Source: an uncultured Olsenella sp. (GTDB taxonomy: Bacteria > Actinomycetota > Coriobacteriia > Coriobacteriales > Atopobiaceae). Taken from it: 64,000 nucleotides of DNA. Made by a program: the position numbers and the translations under genes. The notes below the pieces were generated by a model. The model saw only the letters and a program-made list of their open reading frames with translations, was not told the DNA's origin and made no database searches. Where the stretch lies: contig CASEVE010000003.1 in NCBI GenBank assembly GCA_949291295.1, forward strand, positions 1 to 64,000. The letters run 5' to 3'. This document shows, one piece after another, positions 32,984 to 40,971 of the stretch (its first letter is position 1; each line of letters begins with the position of its first letter).

Positions 32984-33418
32984 TTATCCCCAGCCCTCGC
33001 TCACGATCCCCAGCGTGAGCTCGTCGCGGCTGCCGCCGTAGTACTTGTCCAGCACCTTGCCGAAGACGGGGTCTGCACCCGTGAGCTCAAAGAGCGTCAT
33101 CGACGAGCGGACCTTGAGCGCGTCGATGTTCCCCAGCACGGCGACGGGGTCGTTTCCCGGCAGGCTGAGAAGTGCGCGTGAGATCTCGAGCAGACGCGCC
33201 CTGAGCAGGGGATGGTTGACGTACGCGTCAAGCTCCGCACAGCTGGCGATGCCGTAGCGCTCCGCCATGGGGCTGCGCCCGAGCCCGCGCGCCTGCGGAA
33301 AGACAAACCAAATCCAGTGGCTCCGCTTGCGCCCCGCGCGAATCTCGGCGAGCGCCTGCTCGTAGGCGCCGCCGTCCTGCGCTCGGACAAAGCGCTCGAT
33401 GTCAAAGCCAGTGGTCAT
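32984..33418 (-). CDS. DUF1810 family protein
   Basis: The 144-residue protein is a typical DUF1810/YbiA-like small protein: FDIERFVRAQDGGAYEQALA, then SHWIWFVFPQARGLGRSPMA and the C-terminal FGKVLDKYYGGSRDELTL. Relatives of the YbiA/NADAR-like fold have been linked to ADP-ribose chemistry, but DUF1810 itself is uncharacterised. ATG at 33418 after GAGAGGAG. Part of the gene was copied to 32184-32266. Confidence 0.88.
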   Translation of the reverse strand: MTTGFDIERFVRAQDGGAYEQALAEIRAGRKRSHWIWFVFPQARGLGRSPMAERYGIASCAELDAYVNHPLLRARLLEISRALLSLPGNDPVAVLGNIDALKVRSSMTLFELTGADPVFGKVLDKYYGGSRDELTLGIVSEGWG

Positions 33419-33479
33419 GTGATGCTCCTCTCGTTTGTCAGATAATAGCCCCGTCAAGCTAAGAAGAACGGGGGACCGC

Positions 33480-34100
33480 ATGTCGTACTGCGACTGGGAC
33501 ACCACCGACGAGCTCTGCCTGCGCTACCACGACGAGGAGTGGGTCGTGCCGCTGTACGACGACCGCGGGCAGTTCGAGTTCCTCTCGCTCGAGGTCATGC
33601 AGTGCGGGCTCAACTGGACCATGATGCTGCACAAGCGCGAGGTGTTCCGCGCGTGCTTCGCGGGCTTTGACTATGACGCCGTGGCGGCGTTTGGCCCCGA
33701 GGACGTCGAGCGCATCCTGGAGGCGCCGGGGATGATCCGCTCCCGCCGCAAGGTTGAGGCCATCATCGGCAACGCGCGCTGCTTCCAGCGCGTGCGCGAG
33801 GAGTTTGGCAGTTTTGACGCCTACCTCTGGGGTTTCTCGGACGGCAAGACGATCCTCTACAACAAGCACGCTGACGGGTGGATCCCCGTGAGCAACGGCC
33901 TCTCGGCGCGTATTGCGGCTGACCTGCGCCGACGCGGCTTCAAGTATCTGGCCCCCACGACGGTCTACTCGCACCTCCAAGCCTGCGGCATCATCAACGA
34001 TCACGGTCGCGACTGCCCGCGCTACGCGGCGATAAATGCCCTGGGTCCCACGGTCGATAAGCGCCGCTACCTCGAGAAGGACGTGCGGCACTACGCGTGA
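33480..34100 (+). CDS. tag: DNA-3-methyladenine glycosylase I
   Basis: The 206-residue base-excision enzyme removes 3-methyladenine from DNA. Tag motifs are present: YCDWDTTDELCLRYHDEEW with the zinc-ligand cysteine near residue 3, LSLEVMQCGLNWTMMLHKRE (substrate pocket), the helix-hairpin-helix region, and histidine/cysteine zinc ligands late in TVYSHLQACGIINDH. The ATG at 33480 after GGGGGA was chosen; a longer frame begins at 33435. The stop codon overlaps a degenerate dispersed palindrome. Confidence 0.92.
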   Translation: MSYCDWDTTDELCLRYHDEEWVVPLYDDRGQFEFLSLEVMQCGLNWTMMLHKREVFRACFAGFDYDAVAAFGPEDVERILEAPGMIRSRRKVEAIIGNARCFQRVREEFGSFDAYLWGFSDGKTILYNKHADGWIPVSNGLSARIAADLRRRGFKYLAPTTVYSHLQACGIINDHGRDCPRYAAINALGPTVDKRRYLEKDVRHYA

Positions 34101-34131
34101 ATCAAATGGGGGGGAGACCCCTTTTGGATTA
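34098..34131. repeat. Degenerate dispersed palindrome between convergent genes
   Basis: The sequence corresponds to the element at 12280-12314 (TGATTCAAAAGGGG...CCCCTTTTGAATCA) but with several mismatches. It overlaps the stop codons of tag and of the convergent gene at 34129, the same placement as at 12280. Confidence 0.75.
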
Positions 34132-35283
34132 CTTGTTTTCCACTCCTAGGACTGACTCAACAAGCTCGGGCGGCAGCACGGCATCGTGCAGCTCGGGCGA
34201 CCATGTCCCGTATATGCAGCGGACATGCTCGAGCTGGGTCTTCCTGGGCTCGACTTCGAGCTCCTTGCGCGCCTGGGCGTCCAGTGCCTCGCACTCCTGC
34301 AGGCAGCGTTTGAGGTCGATCTCCCCGCGGGAGAAGCGGCTCAGCGGCTCAAGCTTTCGCTCAAAGCCACCGAGCTCCCCGTCGTACGGCTCCAGCGAGA
34401 GAAGGTCGTGAAAGCCGCCGCGGAACCACACGACGCCGTCCACCTCGTCAACCCAGTGCCCGCGGACCAGCATGTCCGTGTAGTCGCCGCGCTCCTTCCG
34501 GAGCCGGAGAATCCTTGCGTCGTCATCCCGCGCCGGGTCGAGCGTCGCATCGTGATTGAGGACAAAGTGGCTCTCGTCACCGTAGATGCGGGAATGGTGC
34601 ACAAGAATGTCGCCCCGCTTGAACGGAAGCGGGAAGTTGAACCACATATCCTCAAAGCCCGGACAGAGTATGTCCTTCTCCTCTTGGGTCAGACGGGGCG
34701 ATCGATCGTCGACAAAGGAAATGGGCTCCAGGTCCGGCGAGACCAGCACGCTCACGTCGCTGTCGTAGTCCTCTTCGTCGGAGTCGTCGGCAAAGTATCG
34801 CTTGGTGAGGATGAACCGGTCGTCCTTGAGCCCCCAGTCCTCCTCGTCGATGCAGTCGCGCAGCTTGCGGATTGCCCTCTCGAACGACGGGCGCACGTAC
34901 GCGTCGTACCTATAGCGGACCTTGCGCTTCTGGACGATCCAGCAACAGGCCTCTCCGGGTTCCGATGAGCGGAGGTCGTCCAGAAGCTGCTCCTCGATTC
35001 GCATGTACGCCTCAAGGAACGCGTGGAGGCTCCCGCCCGCGAGATACAGCATGTGCTTGGGAAAGATGGCGTCCGGCGTGGTCTCGATGAGACTGCGCCA
35101 TGCGGCGTGCTTCTCGGCAATCGTGCGTTTGTGACTGTTCCAGATGATGAAGGACGCCTCGATGGGAGGCGGGTTCCAGCCAATCTTCTCCCAGTGAGCG
35201 CGAACGGCAGGGGAGTCGATAAAGTCGAGGACGTCGAGAGGTTGCCCGCTCTCTGTAAAGTCTGCCGGGTTTAACGAGTCCAT
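34129..35283 (-). CDS. Unrecognised protein, paralogue A of a three-member family
   Basis: The 384-residue acidic protein has no signal peptide or membrane helix and matches nothing I know. It shares a layout with the products of 41617-42717 and 42714-43721. The N-terminus has IDSPAVRAHWEK, then EASFIIWNSHKRTIAEKHAAW and TTPD. The middle has PLPFKRGDILV. The end has SRFSRGEIDL. A very acidic run (ADDSDEEDYDSD) sits mid-protein. The start ATG at 35283 follows GGAGCAAAC. It converges on tag. The conserved PFxxGDI and RGEIDL motifs may mark an OB-like or SH3-like core, which is speculation. Confidence 0.75.
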   Translation of the reverse strand: MDSLNPADFTESGQPLDVLDFIDSPAVRAHWEKIGWNPPPIEASFIIWNSHKRTIAEKHAAWRSLIETTPDAIFPKHMLYLAGGSLHAFLEAYMRIEEQLLDDLRSSEPGEACCWIVQKRKVRYRYDAYVRPSFERAIRKLRDCIDEEDWGLKDDRFILTKRYFADDSDEEDYDSDVSVLVSPDLEPISFVDDRSPRLTQEEKDILCPGFEDMWFNFPLPFKRGDILVHHSRIYGDESHFVLNHDATLDPARDDDARILRLRKERGDYTDMLVRGHWVDEVDGVVWFRGGFHDLLSLEPYDGELGGFERKLEPLSRFSRGEIDLKRCLQECEALDAQARKELEVEPRKTQLEHVRCIYGTWSPELHDAVLPPELVESVLGVENK

Positions 35284-35411
35284 GTTTGCTCCTTTGTACA
35301 GGACGCCCTACCTATGGTTCAGGGTATGGGCTTGCATGAGTCGTTTCTGTCCCATAGCCCTCAGTAGCGTCTTATCTGAAGCACTTGATTCACTGGCGAG
35401 AAGGACGGGCG

Positions 35412-35510
35412 ATGTGCGACGCAGATGCTGAGAAGGACTTCGATTACATCGAGGCAGCGGAAGAGTTCATGGACGAGTATGCGGACGTCTTTGAGGAGCT
35501 GGCCGGATGA
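35412..35510 (+). CDS. Short Doc-partner antitoxin (32 residues)
   Basis: The frame encodes 32 residues, MCDADAEKDFDYIEAAEEFM then DEYADVFEELAG. It ends in an ATGA overlap with the Doc toxin gene, and GAGAAGGA precedes the ATG. The acidic helix resembles the toxin-binding tail of Phd-type antitoxins, without the DNA-binding part. It may be a natural mini-antitoxin or the truncated end of a longer one; the frame is open further upstream to a TTG at 35385. The 35284-35411 stretch holds nothing else. Confidence 0.6.
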   Translation: MCDADAEKDFDYIEAAEEFMDEYADVFEELAG

Positions 35511-35893
35511 CGGGGCCGCTCTCCAGAGAGGTTGCCTTAGCTCTGCACGGGCGCGCTATCGAGCGGTTTGGTGGTTCGCGGGGTGTGAGGGACGCGGGTC
35601 TGCTTGACGCGGCGCTTGCGCAACCCTGGCAAACCTTCGGCGGCGTCGAGCTTTATCCGACCCCAGAGGAGAAGATCGCACGCCTGTGCTTCGAGGTTGT
35701 GACCCAGCATCCGTTCGTTGACGGTAACAAGCGTGCTGGTGCGCTTCTTCTCGGCGTGCTTCTCCGCGGGGAGGGGTATGCGTTCAGGCCCGCTGCGAGC
35801 GACCTTCTCCACGCCATCGTGGGCGTTGCCGCTGGGTCAAAGGGTTATCAGGAGCTCCTCGGTTTTGTACGGCAAGAGACGGGTGAAAGGTGA
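35507..35893 (+). CDS. Doc-family (Fic fold) toxin
   Basis: The 128-residue protein has the Fic/Doc core motif HPFVDGNKRAG near residues 68-78 and the Doc-type N-terminus with GGSRGVRDAGLLDAALAQP. Doc proteins phosphorylate elongation factor EF-Tu and stop translation. All motif residues (H, D/N, N, K, R) are present. It overlaps its short upstream partner by 4 bases. The phosphoribosyltransferase-like gene begins 4 bases after its stop, so that gene is probably co-transcribed. Confidence 0.88.
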   Translation: MTGPLSREVALALHGRAIERFGGSRGVRDAGLLDAALAQPWQTFGGVELYPTPEEKIARLCFEVVTQHPFVDGNKRAGALLLGVLLRGEGYAFRPAASDLLHAIVGVAAGSKGYQELLGFVRQETGER

Positions 35894-35897
35894 GCTC

Positions 35898-36719
35898 ATG
35901 GCTGCTCAGGGGAACAACTATCGCATCGCCGCTCGCGTGACGGTGGAAAATGGCGTCAAACAGTACCACTGGGACATCGAGAGTCTCATGAGCGTCGCCG
36001 ACCTTTGCGCGCCGACGCTGGTGCGGGACGAGTTCAAGGGAAGAGCCTACTGGTTTGGCTATGAGTTCAGGCCGGACTCTCATCCCCTCGACCGTCGGGC
36101 GTTTCTCGAGGACATCAAGGGGCTGGGGCAGAACGTCATTCCGGAGGGCTATCTCAGGAAGTTCATCAACGCGCCGCTTGCGCTGCTGAACGAGCAGGTA
36201 AACCTGGTAACGATCGACTTCTTTGTGTACCCCGTCTCGGGGCGGAGCCCGCTCGTCAACAAGATGATTGAGCAGGTCGACGAGTGGACTTCACATGAGA
36301 TCGAGGGCGTCTCGCTGGAGCTTGTGAAGCGACCTCCCTCGGAGATTGGCTTTGACTGGGAGAAGTTCGACCGGCGTTATGCGCCCACGAACAATCATGG
36401 CTATGACAACCGGTACCACCAGATGAGGACCTACGTTGAGAACGAGCTTCTCCCGTCAATCCGCGCGGGGGAGTACTTCTCGCTGTCAAAGGTGGTCAAG
36501 ATGAGGTACCGCCCCTACATCATGAACTTCCTTGAGTTCAATAAAGAGCAGGTCAAACAGTATGAGAAGCTGCACGACGCGCATGGGGCCCGCGTGTTGG
36601 TGGTCGACGACGTCAACACGTCCGGATTGACGCTGAACGAGATTCTTCGCATGCTCGGCAAGCTCAACCCGAGCCTGGAGGTGTACGTGTTCACGCTGGT
36701 TGGGAGGCCGGAGTCGTGA
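35898..36719 (+). CDS. Phosphoribosyltransferase-like protein
   Basis: The 273-residue protein ends in a type I PRTase signature, VLVVDDVNTSGLTLNEI (about 232-248), the PRPP-binding loop. The first 200 residues are not like any biosynthetic PRTase I recognise: FVYPVSGRSPLVNKMIEQVD, then FDRRYAPTNNHGYDNRYHQM. It follows the Doc gene at 4 bases and precedes a macro-domain gene, so the neighbourhood suggests nucleotide or NAD/ADP-ribose chemistry in a stress or defence setting (inference). A decayed copy of its last ~30 codons lies beyond the macro gene at 37407-37499. The start ATG follows AAAGGTGAG. Confidence 0.8.
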   Translation: MAAQGNNYRIAARVTVENGVKQYHWDIESLMSVADLCAPTLVRDEFKGRAYWFGYEFRPDSHPLDRRAFLEDIKGLGQNVIPEGYLRKFINAPLALLNEQVNLVTIDFFVYPVSGRSPLVNKMIEQVDEWTSHEIEGVSLELVKRPPSEIGFDWEKFDRRYAPTNNHGYDNRYHQMRTYVENELLPSIRAGEYFSLSKVVKMRYRPYIMNFLEFNKEQVKQYEKLHDAHGARVLVVDDVNTSGLTLNEILRMLGKLNPSLEVYVFTLVGRPES

Positions 36720-36784
36720 GTGGGCAACGTCGGCTGTGACGGCGTTCTATTCATCGACAAAACCGCGAACATAGGAGTATGACA

Positions 36785-37369
36785 ATGAATCTACCCAAGA
36801 TTTATCTTCTCAGCATCAGCCTAAACATGGTGGATGCGTGGAACGATGCTTTCGAAGGCGAGCCGAACGTCATCATCGCCCACGATGACTTAGCGAGGTT
36901 CATGGACAAACATCCTGCGGTTGACTGCATCGTGTCACCGGCGAGCTCTTACGGGCTTATGGATGGGGGCTACGATTACGCGATAACAAAATACTTCGGT
37001 AAGGAGCTCATGCGTGCCGTGCAGAGCAGGATACTTGATGCGTGGTTTGGAGAACAACCTGTTGGTACGAGCATCTCCGTCAAGCATAAAGGGATTACGC
37101 TTATCCATACCCCAACGATGCGCGTTCCCTCAACGATTGTCGACCCTATGGTCGTCTACCATAGCATGCGCTCGACTATGATTGAGGCACTGCGCGATAA
37201 TGTGAGGATCATGGTTGTTCCCGCGTTTGGTGCAGGTTGCGGAATGCTGCCATTTGATGTTGTGGCCACGCTTATAGCTGCAGCGTATCGGCAGGTAGCG
37301 GATCCGCCTACAGGCATTAACTGGGAATACGCCACCTCGCGATTGCTTCCCGATGGAGAACGCAATTGA
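36785..37369 (+). CDS. Macro-domain protein
   Basis: The 194-residue protein looks like a single macro domain. An N-terminal strand (KIYLLSISLNMVDAWNDAF) leads to DCIVSPASSYGLMDGGYDYA, the equivalent of the NAAN/GGVD ADP-ribose loop, and IMVVPAFGAGCGMLPFDVVA is the phosphate-binding GxGxG-type loop. Macro domains bind or hydrolyse ADP-ribose or related nucleotides. AGGAG lies 8 bases before the ATG at 36785. It sits between the phosphoribosyltransferase-like gene and a broken duplicate of that gene's end. Hydrolase activity is plausible but not shown by sequence alone. Confidence 0.8.
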   Translation: MNLPKIYLLSISLNMVDAWNDAFEGEPNVIIAHDDLARFMDKHPAVDCIVSPASSYGLMDGGYDYAITKYFGKELMRAVQSRILDAWFGEQPVGTSISVKHKGITLIHTPTMRVPSTIVDPMVVYHSMRSTMIEALRDNVRIMVVPAFGAGCGMLPFDVVATLIAAAYRQVADPPTGINWEYATSRLLPDGERN

Positions 37370-37406
37370 ACGCTACCGTATCAGAACATTTCTTGATTCG
37401 ATAATG

Positions 37407-37499
37407 AAACTGAGCGAGGCCTTCTGTATGCTTGGCGAACTCAACCCGAGCCTCGAGGCGTACGTCTTCACGCTGGTTGGCAGCCCAGAGGTGGGGTAG
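37407..37499 (+). pseudogene. Duplicated 3' end of a phosphoribosyltransferase-like gene
   Basis: The frame KLSEAFCMLGELNPSLEAYV, continuing through FTLVGSPEVG to a stop, parallels the C-terminus of the intact gene (LTLNEILRMLGKLNPSLEVY). Base identity is high from 37428. It shows that a second, diverged copy once stood downstream of, or around, the macro gene. A half palindrome element follows at 37494-37510. Confidence 0.8.
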
Positions 37500-37534
37500 A
37501 CCCCTTTAGTCAACGGGGTCTGAGCATAATCTAT

Positions 37535-37576
37535 GTTACCCTACAATAGTAGAGATATTGAAAATTGTAGGGTAAC
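37535..37576. promoter_or_regulatory. Inverted-repeat operator of the 37.6 kb operon
   Basis: Perfect 13-bp arms GTTACCCTACAAT and ATTGTAGGGTAAC are 16 bases apart and end 12 bases before the first gene. A -10-like TACAAT lies in the left arm. The arrangement fits autoregulation of a toxin-antitoxin operon. Confidence 0.75.
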
Positions 37577-37588
37577 AAAGGGGTGCCT

Positions 37589-38065
37589 ATGTCTGTTCTG
37601 GAAGATGTTCTCAGAGAGGAATATGCCCGCTCCTTGCGACTTAGCCACCTTATGGAGAGGGAACTTGCCTCGCTTCCAAAGGGTAGTGTTCGCGTTCGGG
37701 TGATTCGCGGACGGGAATACTACTACCTCAATCACCGCGAGGGTGACAGAGTGATCTCTGACTACATCTCCGCCTCCAAGGTTGAAGCTGTCCGCGCCAT
37801 GGTCGCCCGTCGCAAAGAGCTAAAAGCGGCGCTAAAGGAGCAGGAGCGCTCTCGCAAGCAGATTGAGCGTGCGCTTGGAGGGAGGCTGGATGTCAACGTG
37901 CTGAAGGAGGGTGGTGCTCGTGATAGCGCTGCTTTTTTCGGCCGTTTTCGGTTGAGTGAGATCGAGGCGCGAGCGTCAAATCTCGAGGCGCGCTATGAGG
38001 CAGAGCATGGAATAGGCGAGAAGTTCCAGAGCGTCGAAGACCTCATGGCGGATATCAATGATTAA
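37589..38065 (+). CDS. Unrecognised protein, putative antitoxin/partner gene
   Basis: The 158-residue charged protein begins EDVLREEYARSLRLSHLMER, then ELASLPKGSVRVRVIRGREY YYLNHR in two strands, a helix-rich coiled part (about 70-100) and an acidic C-terminus. I recall similar proteins preceding nucleotidyltransferase or toxin genes but cannot name the family. It overlaps the YafQ-like gene by 8 bases, has the inverted repeat upstream, and is intact while the toxin gene is frameshifted. This fits the antitoxin role by position only. Confidence 0.6.
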   Translation: MSVLEDVLREEYARSLRLSHLMERELASLPKGSVRVRVIRGREYYYLNHREGDRVISDYISASKVEAVRAMVARRKELKAALKEQERSRKQIERALGGRLDVNVLKEGGARDSAAFFGRFRLSEIEARASNLEARYEAEHGIGEKFQSVEDLMADIND

Positions 38066-38338
38066 GTCAATTCTCCGTACCCCGCGCTTCAAGCGCGACT
38101 ACAAGGCGCCGGTCAAGGGGCACTACAACATGGGTCTCTTCGAGGCGGTGGTAAGGATGCTTGTCGCTCAAGATGCAGATGTGCTGAAAACCCGCTGCTG
38201 CAATCATGCGCTCAAGGGCGAGTGGAGTGGGTGCCGCGAGCTGCACATCTCAGGCGACTGGCTCTGATTCACCGCATCAACAAAGACGAACTTCAGCTCG
38301 TACTCACTCGTACGGGTTCGCACGACGAGTTGTTCTGG
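38058..38338 (+). pseudogene. YafQ/RelE-type toxin, frameshifted
   Basis: The first frame (38058-38267) gives a YafQ-like start (SILRTPRFKRDYKAPVKGHY) and the conserved NHALKGEWSGCRELHISGDW, then stops. The remaining part is in the next frame: LALIHRINKDELQLVLTRTG, then SHDELF. One missing base near 38265 explains both. The histidine before DELF, part of the YafQ active site, is lost from the truncated 69-residue product. It is probably an inactivated mRNA interferase, or a sequencing error to be checked. Confidence 0.75.
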
Positions 38339-38365
38339 GTTGCTCCTCTGGGTTTATCTGTCCCG

Positions 38366-39781
38366 CTAGGAACCTACCTGTTCGTTATCCTCGCTCTGAT
38401 ACGCCGTGCCTCCATTCATAATGAGATCATCAACGAGTCGTGTGATGGTCAAGCAGTGGGAGAAAGGATTGGATTCCATCGGTTGAGGTTCGATGCTTTT
38501 GAGCTGCCTGAAGAGGTTGGTATATTGTTGGCAGCTTGCATACCGCAGTCGCTTGACGATAAAACGACTGAACGCTAGCTCTCGGGCGGCATGTTTATAG
38601 TAGTCCTCGAATTTACCTTTCTCCTTTTTGCTTAGGTTGCAATAATACTGCTCGTAGGTAGAGGAGTCTTCCCCTGTCATGGCGTTTGCTTCTGGATGGG
38701 CTGATTCGGAAAACCCTTTGAAAGTGGTCGCGAGCTTGGGAGTCCTGCTTGCAGAGATGGAATCATAGATGAAGAAGGCCTTCGGATAGTAGAAGTGGAG
38801 GAGCTTGCTTGAGAAGGAGACGTTCACGCTCGGAGCCCCTTCGACGAGGAGTTTTGCACCTTTTGAGAACGCCGCCCATTGTTTAAGCTCACACTTTTTA
38901 AGATCTTCCTTGGAGGGGCTGACCCGTGTTTGAAGCCGACGTATCGTGAGGATGGTGACTGTCGCGTCCCTGAGCACGCGCGCTGCGTTAAGCGCCTTGG
39001 CGAAGTGGACGACACAGGCTGTCAAGTCGCGAATATAGTTGGCGTCTGCTTTGGAATTCGTGTCATTTTTGAGTCGTTGCTCGAAGATTATCTTGTCCGC
39101 GTCGATGGAAAGGGATTTGAGCTTTGTAAGGAACCCGTCCTTGTCGCAGAAGAGTTCCTTATGAAAGAAGCGCAGCTGTCCCTGTGCTCCCGCTACGACC
39201 TCCTTCAGGCTCTCGATGTCATCGGCGAAACTTTTAGGATGGAGACTTACATCGCTAAGTTTCACTCCTTCGTCTTCTGCCTTTGAGTTGAGGTTTTTAA
39301 TTAGCTTGGCCGCGTTCTCTTTCTCCCTTATGAGACTGTCTATCTCGCTGCCAAGCTCCTTGGACTCTCCTCGGAAATACGCCATTGAGTCTATAATGCA
39401 CTCCGGAAAGCACTCCGGCCGAAACAGGATTCGAGCGATGTCTTGGAAAAAGCTCTCGTAGCCTTCTGTTCCAAGGAAGCTCTCCCTTGGCTTGCCGGGA
39501 TGATGGTCCTTATAACCCCTTTGCTTATCTTCGCGCAAAGTGTACGAGTATCGTTCGGGAGACGCTGCATAGGCGCGCCCAATGAGCCACATCTGATTCG
39601 CAAAGATTGACTCTGCGGACGTCAGATACTTTGGATCCTTGAGGTCCTTTTTCTGTCGCTCAATTACCTCTATGTTTGGGAAGGGATTCTTCTTACAGAA
39701 AAGGTACAGAAGGTCATTTCCATTCCAAGAGTTATTCCGTTTCAGATATTCATCTATTTCGTTGAGCACGTTCTTTCCCAT
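38366..39781 (-). CDS. Unrecognised 471-residue protein, likely acquired
   Basis: I do not recognise the family. The protein is lysine-, serine- and asparagine-rich and its DNA is clearly poorer in GC than all neighbours, which points to transfer. There are no membrane helices. Residues about 145-215 look coiled-coil (LGSEIDSLIREKENAAKLIK). A later segment KLLHFYYPKAFFIYDSISA resembles a motif seen in several uncharacterised proteins of variable islands. A WYL regulator follows upstream on the same strand. A defence or stress role is possible but only by context. The ATG at 39781 follows GGAAAGG; a GTG 18 bases earlier is an alternative. Confidence 0.7.
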   Translation of the reverse strand: MGKNVLNEIDEYLKRNNSWNGNDLLYLFCKKNPFPNIEVIERQKKDLKDPKYLTSAESIFANQMWLIGRAYAASPERYSYTLREDKQRGYKDHHPGKPRESFLGTEGYESFFQDIARILFRPECFPECIIDSMAYFRGESKELGSEIDSLIREKENAAKLIKNLNSKAEDEGVKLSDVSLHPKSFADDIESLKEVVAGAQGQLRFFHKELFCDKDGFLTKLKSLSIDADKIIFEQRLKNDTNSKADANYIRDLTACVVHFAKALNAARVLRDATVTILTIRRLQTRVSPSKEDLKKCELKQWAAFSKGAKLLVEGAPSVNVSFSSKLLHFYYPKAFFIYDSISASRTPKLATTFKGFSESAHPEANAMTGEDSSTYEQYYCNLSKKEKGKFEDYYKHAARELAFSRFIVKRLRYASCQQYTNLFRQLKSIEPQPMESNPFSHCLTITRLVDDLIMNGGTAYQSEDNEQVGS

Positions 39782-39832
39782 TGCGCTGACCTTTCCCACT
39801 TGGATTGATTGTTTTCGAGCGGGCAGCCATTC

Positions 39833-40888
39833 CTATTCGTACGCCTCCGCAGCCGCATGCAGCTGCCGGCCAATCTCGTCCGCCAGGTGCTGCGGAGACA
39901 GCACCACCACGTCCGGGGCGTTGCTGCGGCCAAAGCGGATCATGGCGCTCTCGTTCACGTAGGCCTCAACATCCACGTGGTCGTCCGCCTCGTTGAAGAA
40001 GCGCACGCCGTCGCCGAAGATGTCGACGATGTCGCCGGCCATGCGCCGCACGATCCTAAACGTCACGCGCACGGTGCCGCCGGCGTACATGTGGATGTGC
40101 TCGCGCATGTACTTGCCGAGGTCGAGGTTCTTGTCGCCAGCCTTGCCGAGGGAGCTGAACGGCTTGCCACGCTCGTCAAGGATCTCCAGGTCCATGATGC
40201 GGTCGATTCGGTAGTTGGTGATGTCGTCGTACTTGTCGTAGTTGCAGATGAGGTAGTACTTCCCCTCGTTGACGGCCATCTGGTAGGGCGTGCACACGTA
40301 GACGCGCTCGGTTCCGTCGGGGCGGCAGCGTGGGTGCGCCTTCTTGTCAGTGCCGATGGAGAGGTATTTGAAGGAGACCTTCCGCTTGCGGCTGATGGAC
40401 TCGTCGAGTAGCTCGATGGTGTAGAAGAGCTGCTTGTTGTCCGTGCGGTCCTTGGGCATTGCGTTCACGTGCGTCATGTGTGACTTGAAGTACACGCTCG
40501 AGAGGTCCTCGAGCTTGCCGATTAGGGCCTTGCGCTGCGAGGGCGAGATGTGGCGTGAGAACAAAAGGCCGTCGATGAGCAGGCGCAGCTCGGCGTCCGT
40601 GAAGTCGCGCTCGAGATAGTAGTCAGTGACGATGTTTGCCGAGCGTTCCTCGCCGGTCTTGGGGTCGCGCGTTGTGCGCGGAACCTCGCGGTAGCCAATC
40701 GCGTAGCCCTCGTCGATAAGGTCGGCGATGTTGCGGGCAACGGCCTTTCGGTCCGCTTTCATGCCGAACTTGCTCTCCAGGAGGTCGATGATGTCCTTCT
40801 GACTAAGCCGGTGCCCGGTGTCCGAGTACTTCCGCAAGATCTCGAGGATGTCCATGATGAGCATCTTCTTTGGCTGCTTTGGGTTCAT
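39833..40888 (-). CDS. WYL-domain transcriptional regulator
   Basis: The 351-residue protein has an N-terminal winged helix (MDILEILRKYSDTGHRLSQK, then a recognition region with DRKAVARNIADLIDEG). A WYL domain (about 165-255) has FKYLSIGTDKKAH and VCTPYQMAVNEGKYYLICNY, then the YRIDRI motif and a C-terminal WCX extension. WYL proteins bind oligonucleotides or other ligands and often sit in phage-defence regions. The ATG at 40888 (MNPKQPKK) lacks a strong ribosome site; a slightly longer N-terminus is possible. Confidence 0.88.
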   Translation of the reverse strand: MNPKQPKKMLIMDILEILRKYSDTGHRLSQKDIIDLLESKFGMKADRKAVARNIADLIDEGYAIGYREVPRTTRDPKTGEERSANIVTDYYLERDFTDAELRLLIDGLLFSRHISPSQRKALIGKLEDLSSVYFKSHMTHVNAMPKDRTDNKQLFYTIELLDESISRKRKVSFKYLSIGTDKKAHPRCRPDGTERVYVCTPYQMAVNEGKYYLICNYDKYDDITNYRIDRIMDLEILDERGKPFSSLGKAGDKNLDLGKYMREHIHMYAGGTVRVTFRIVRRMAGDIVDIFGDGVRFFNEADDHVDVEAYVNESAMIRFGRSNAPDVVVLSPQHLADEIGRQLHAAAEAYE

Positions 40889-40971
40889 GGCGTCCCCGCT
40901 CTCCGAGAGGCCTGCTTTCCACAAGTATAGGAAGTGGCCATTGGGGGAGGGAACGCCATCCCTGAGTGGCC

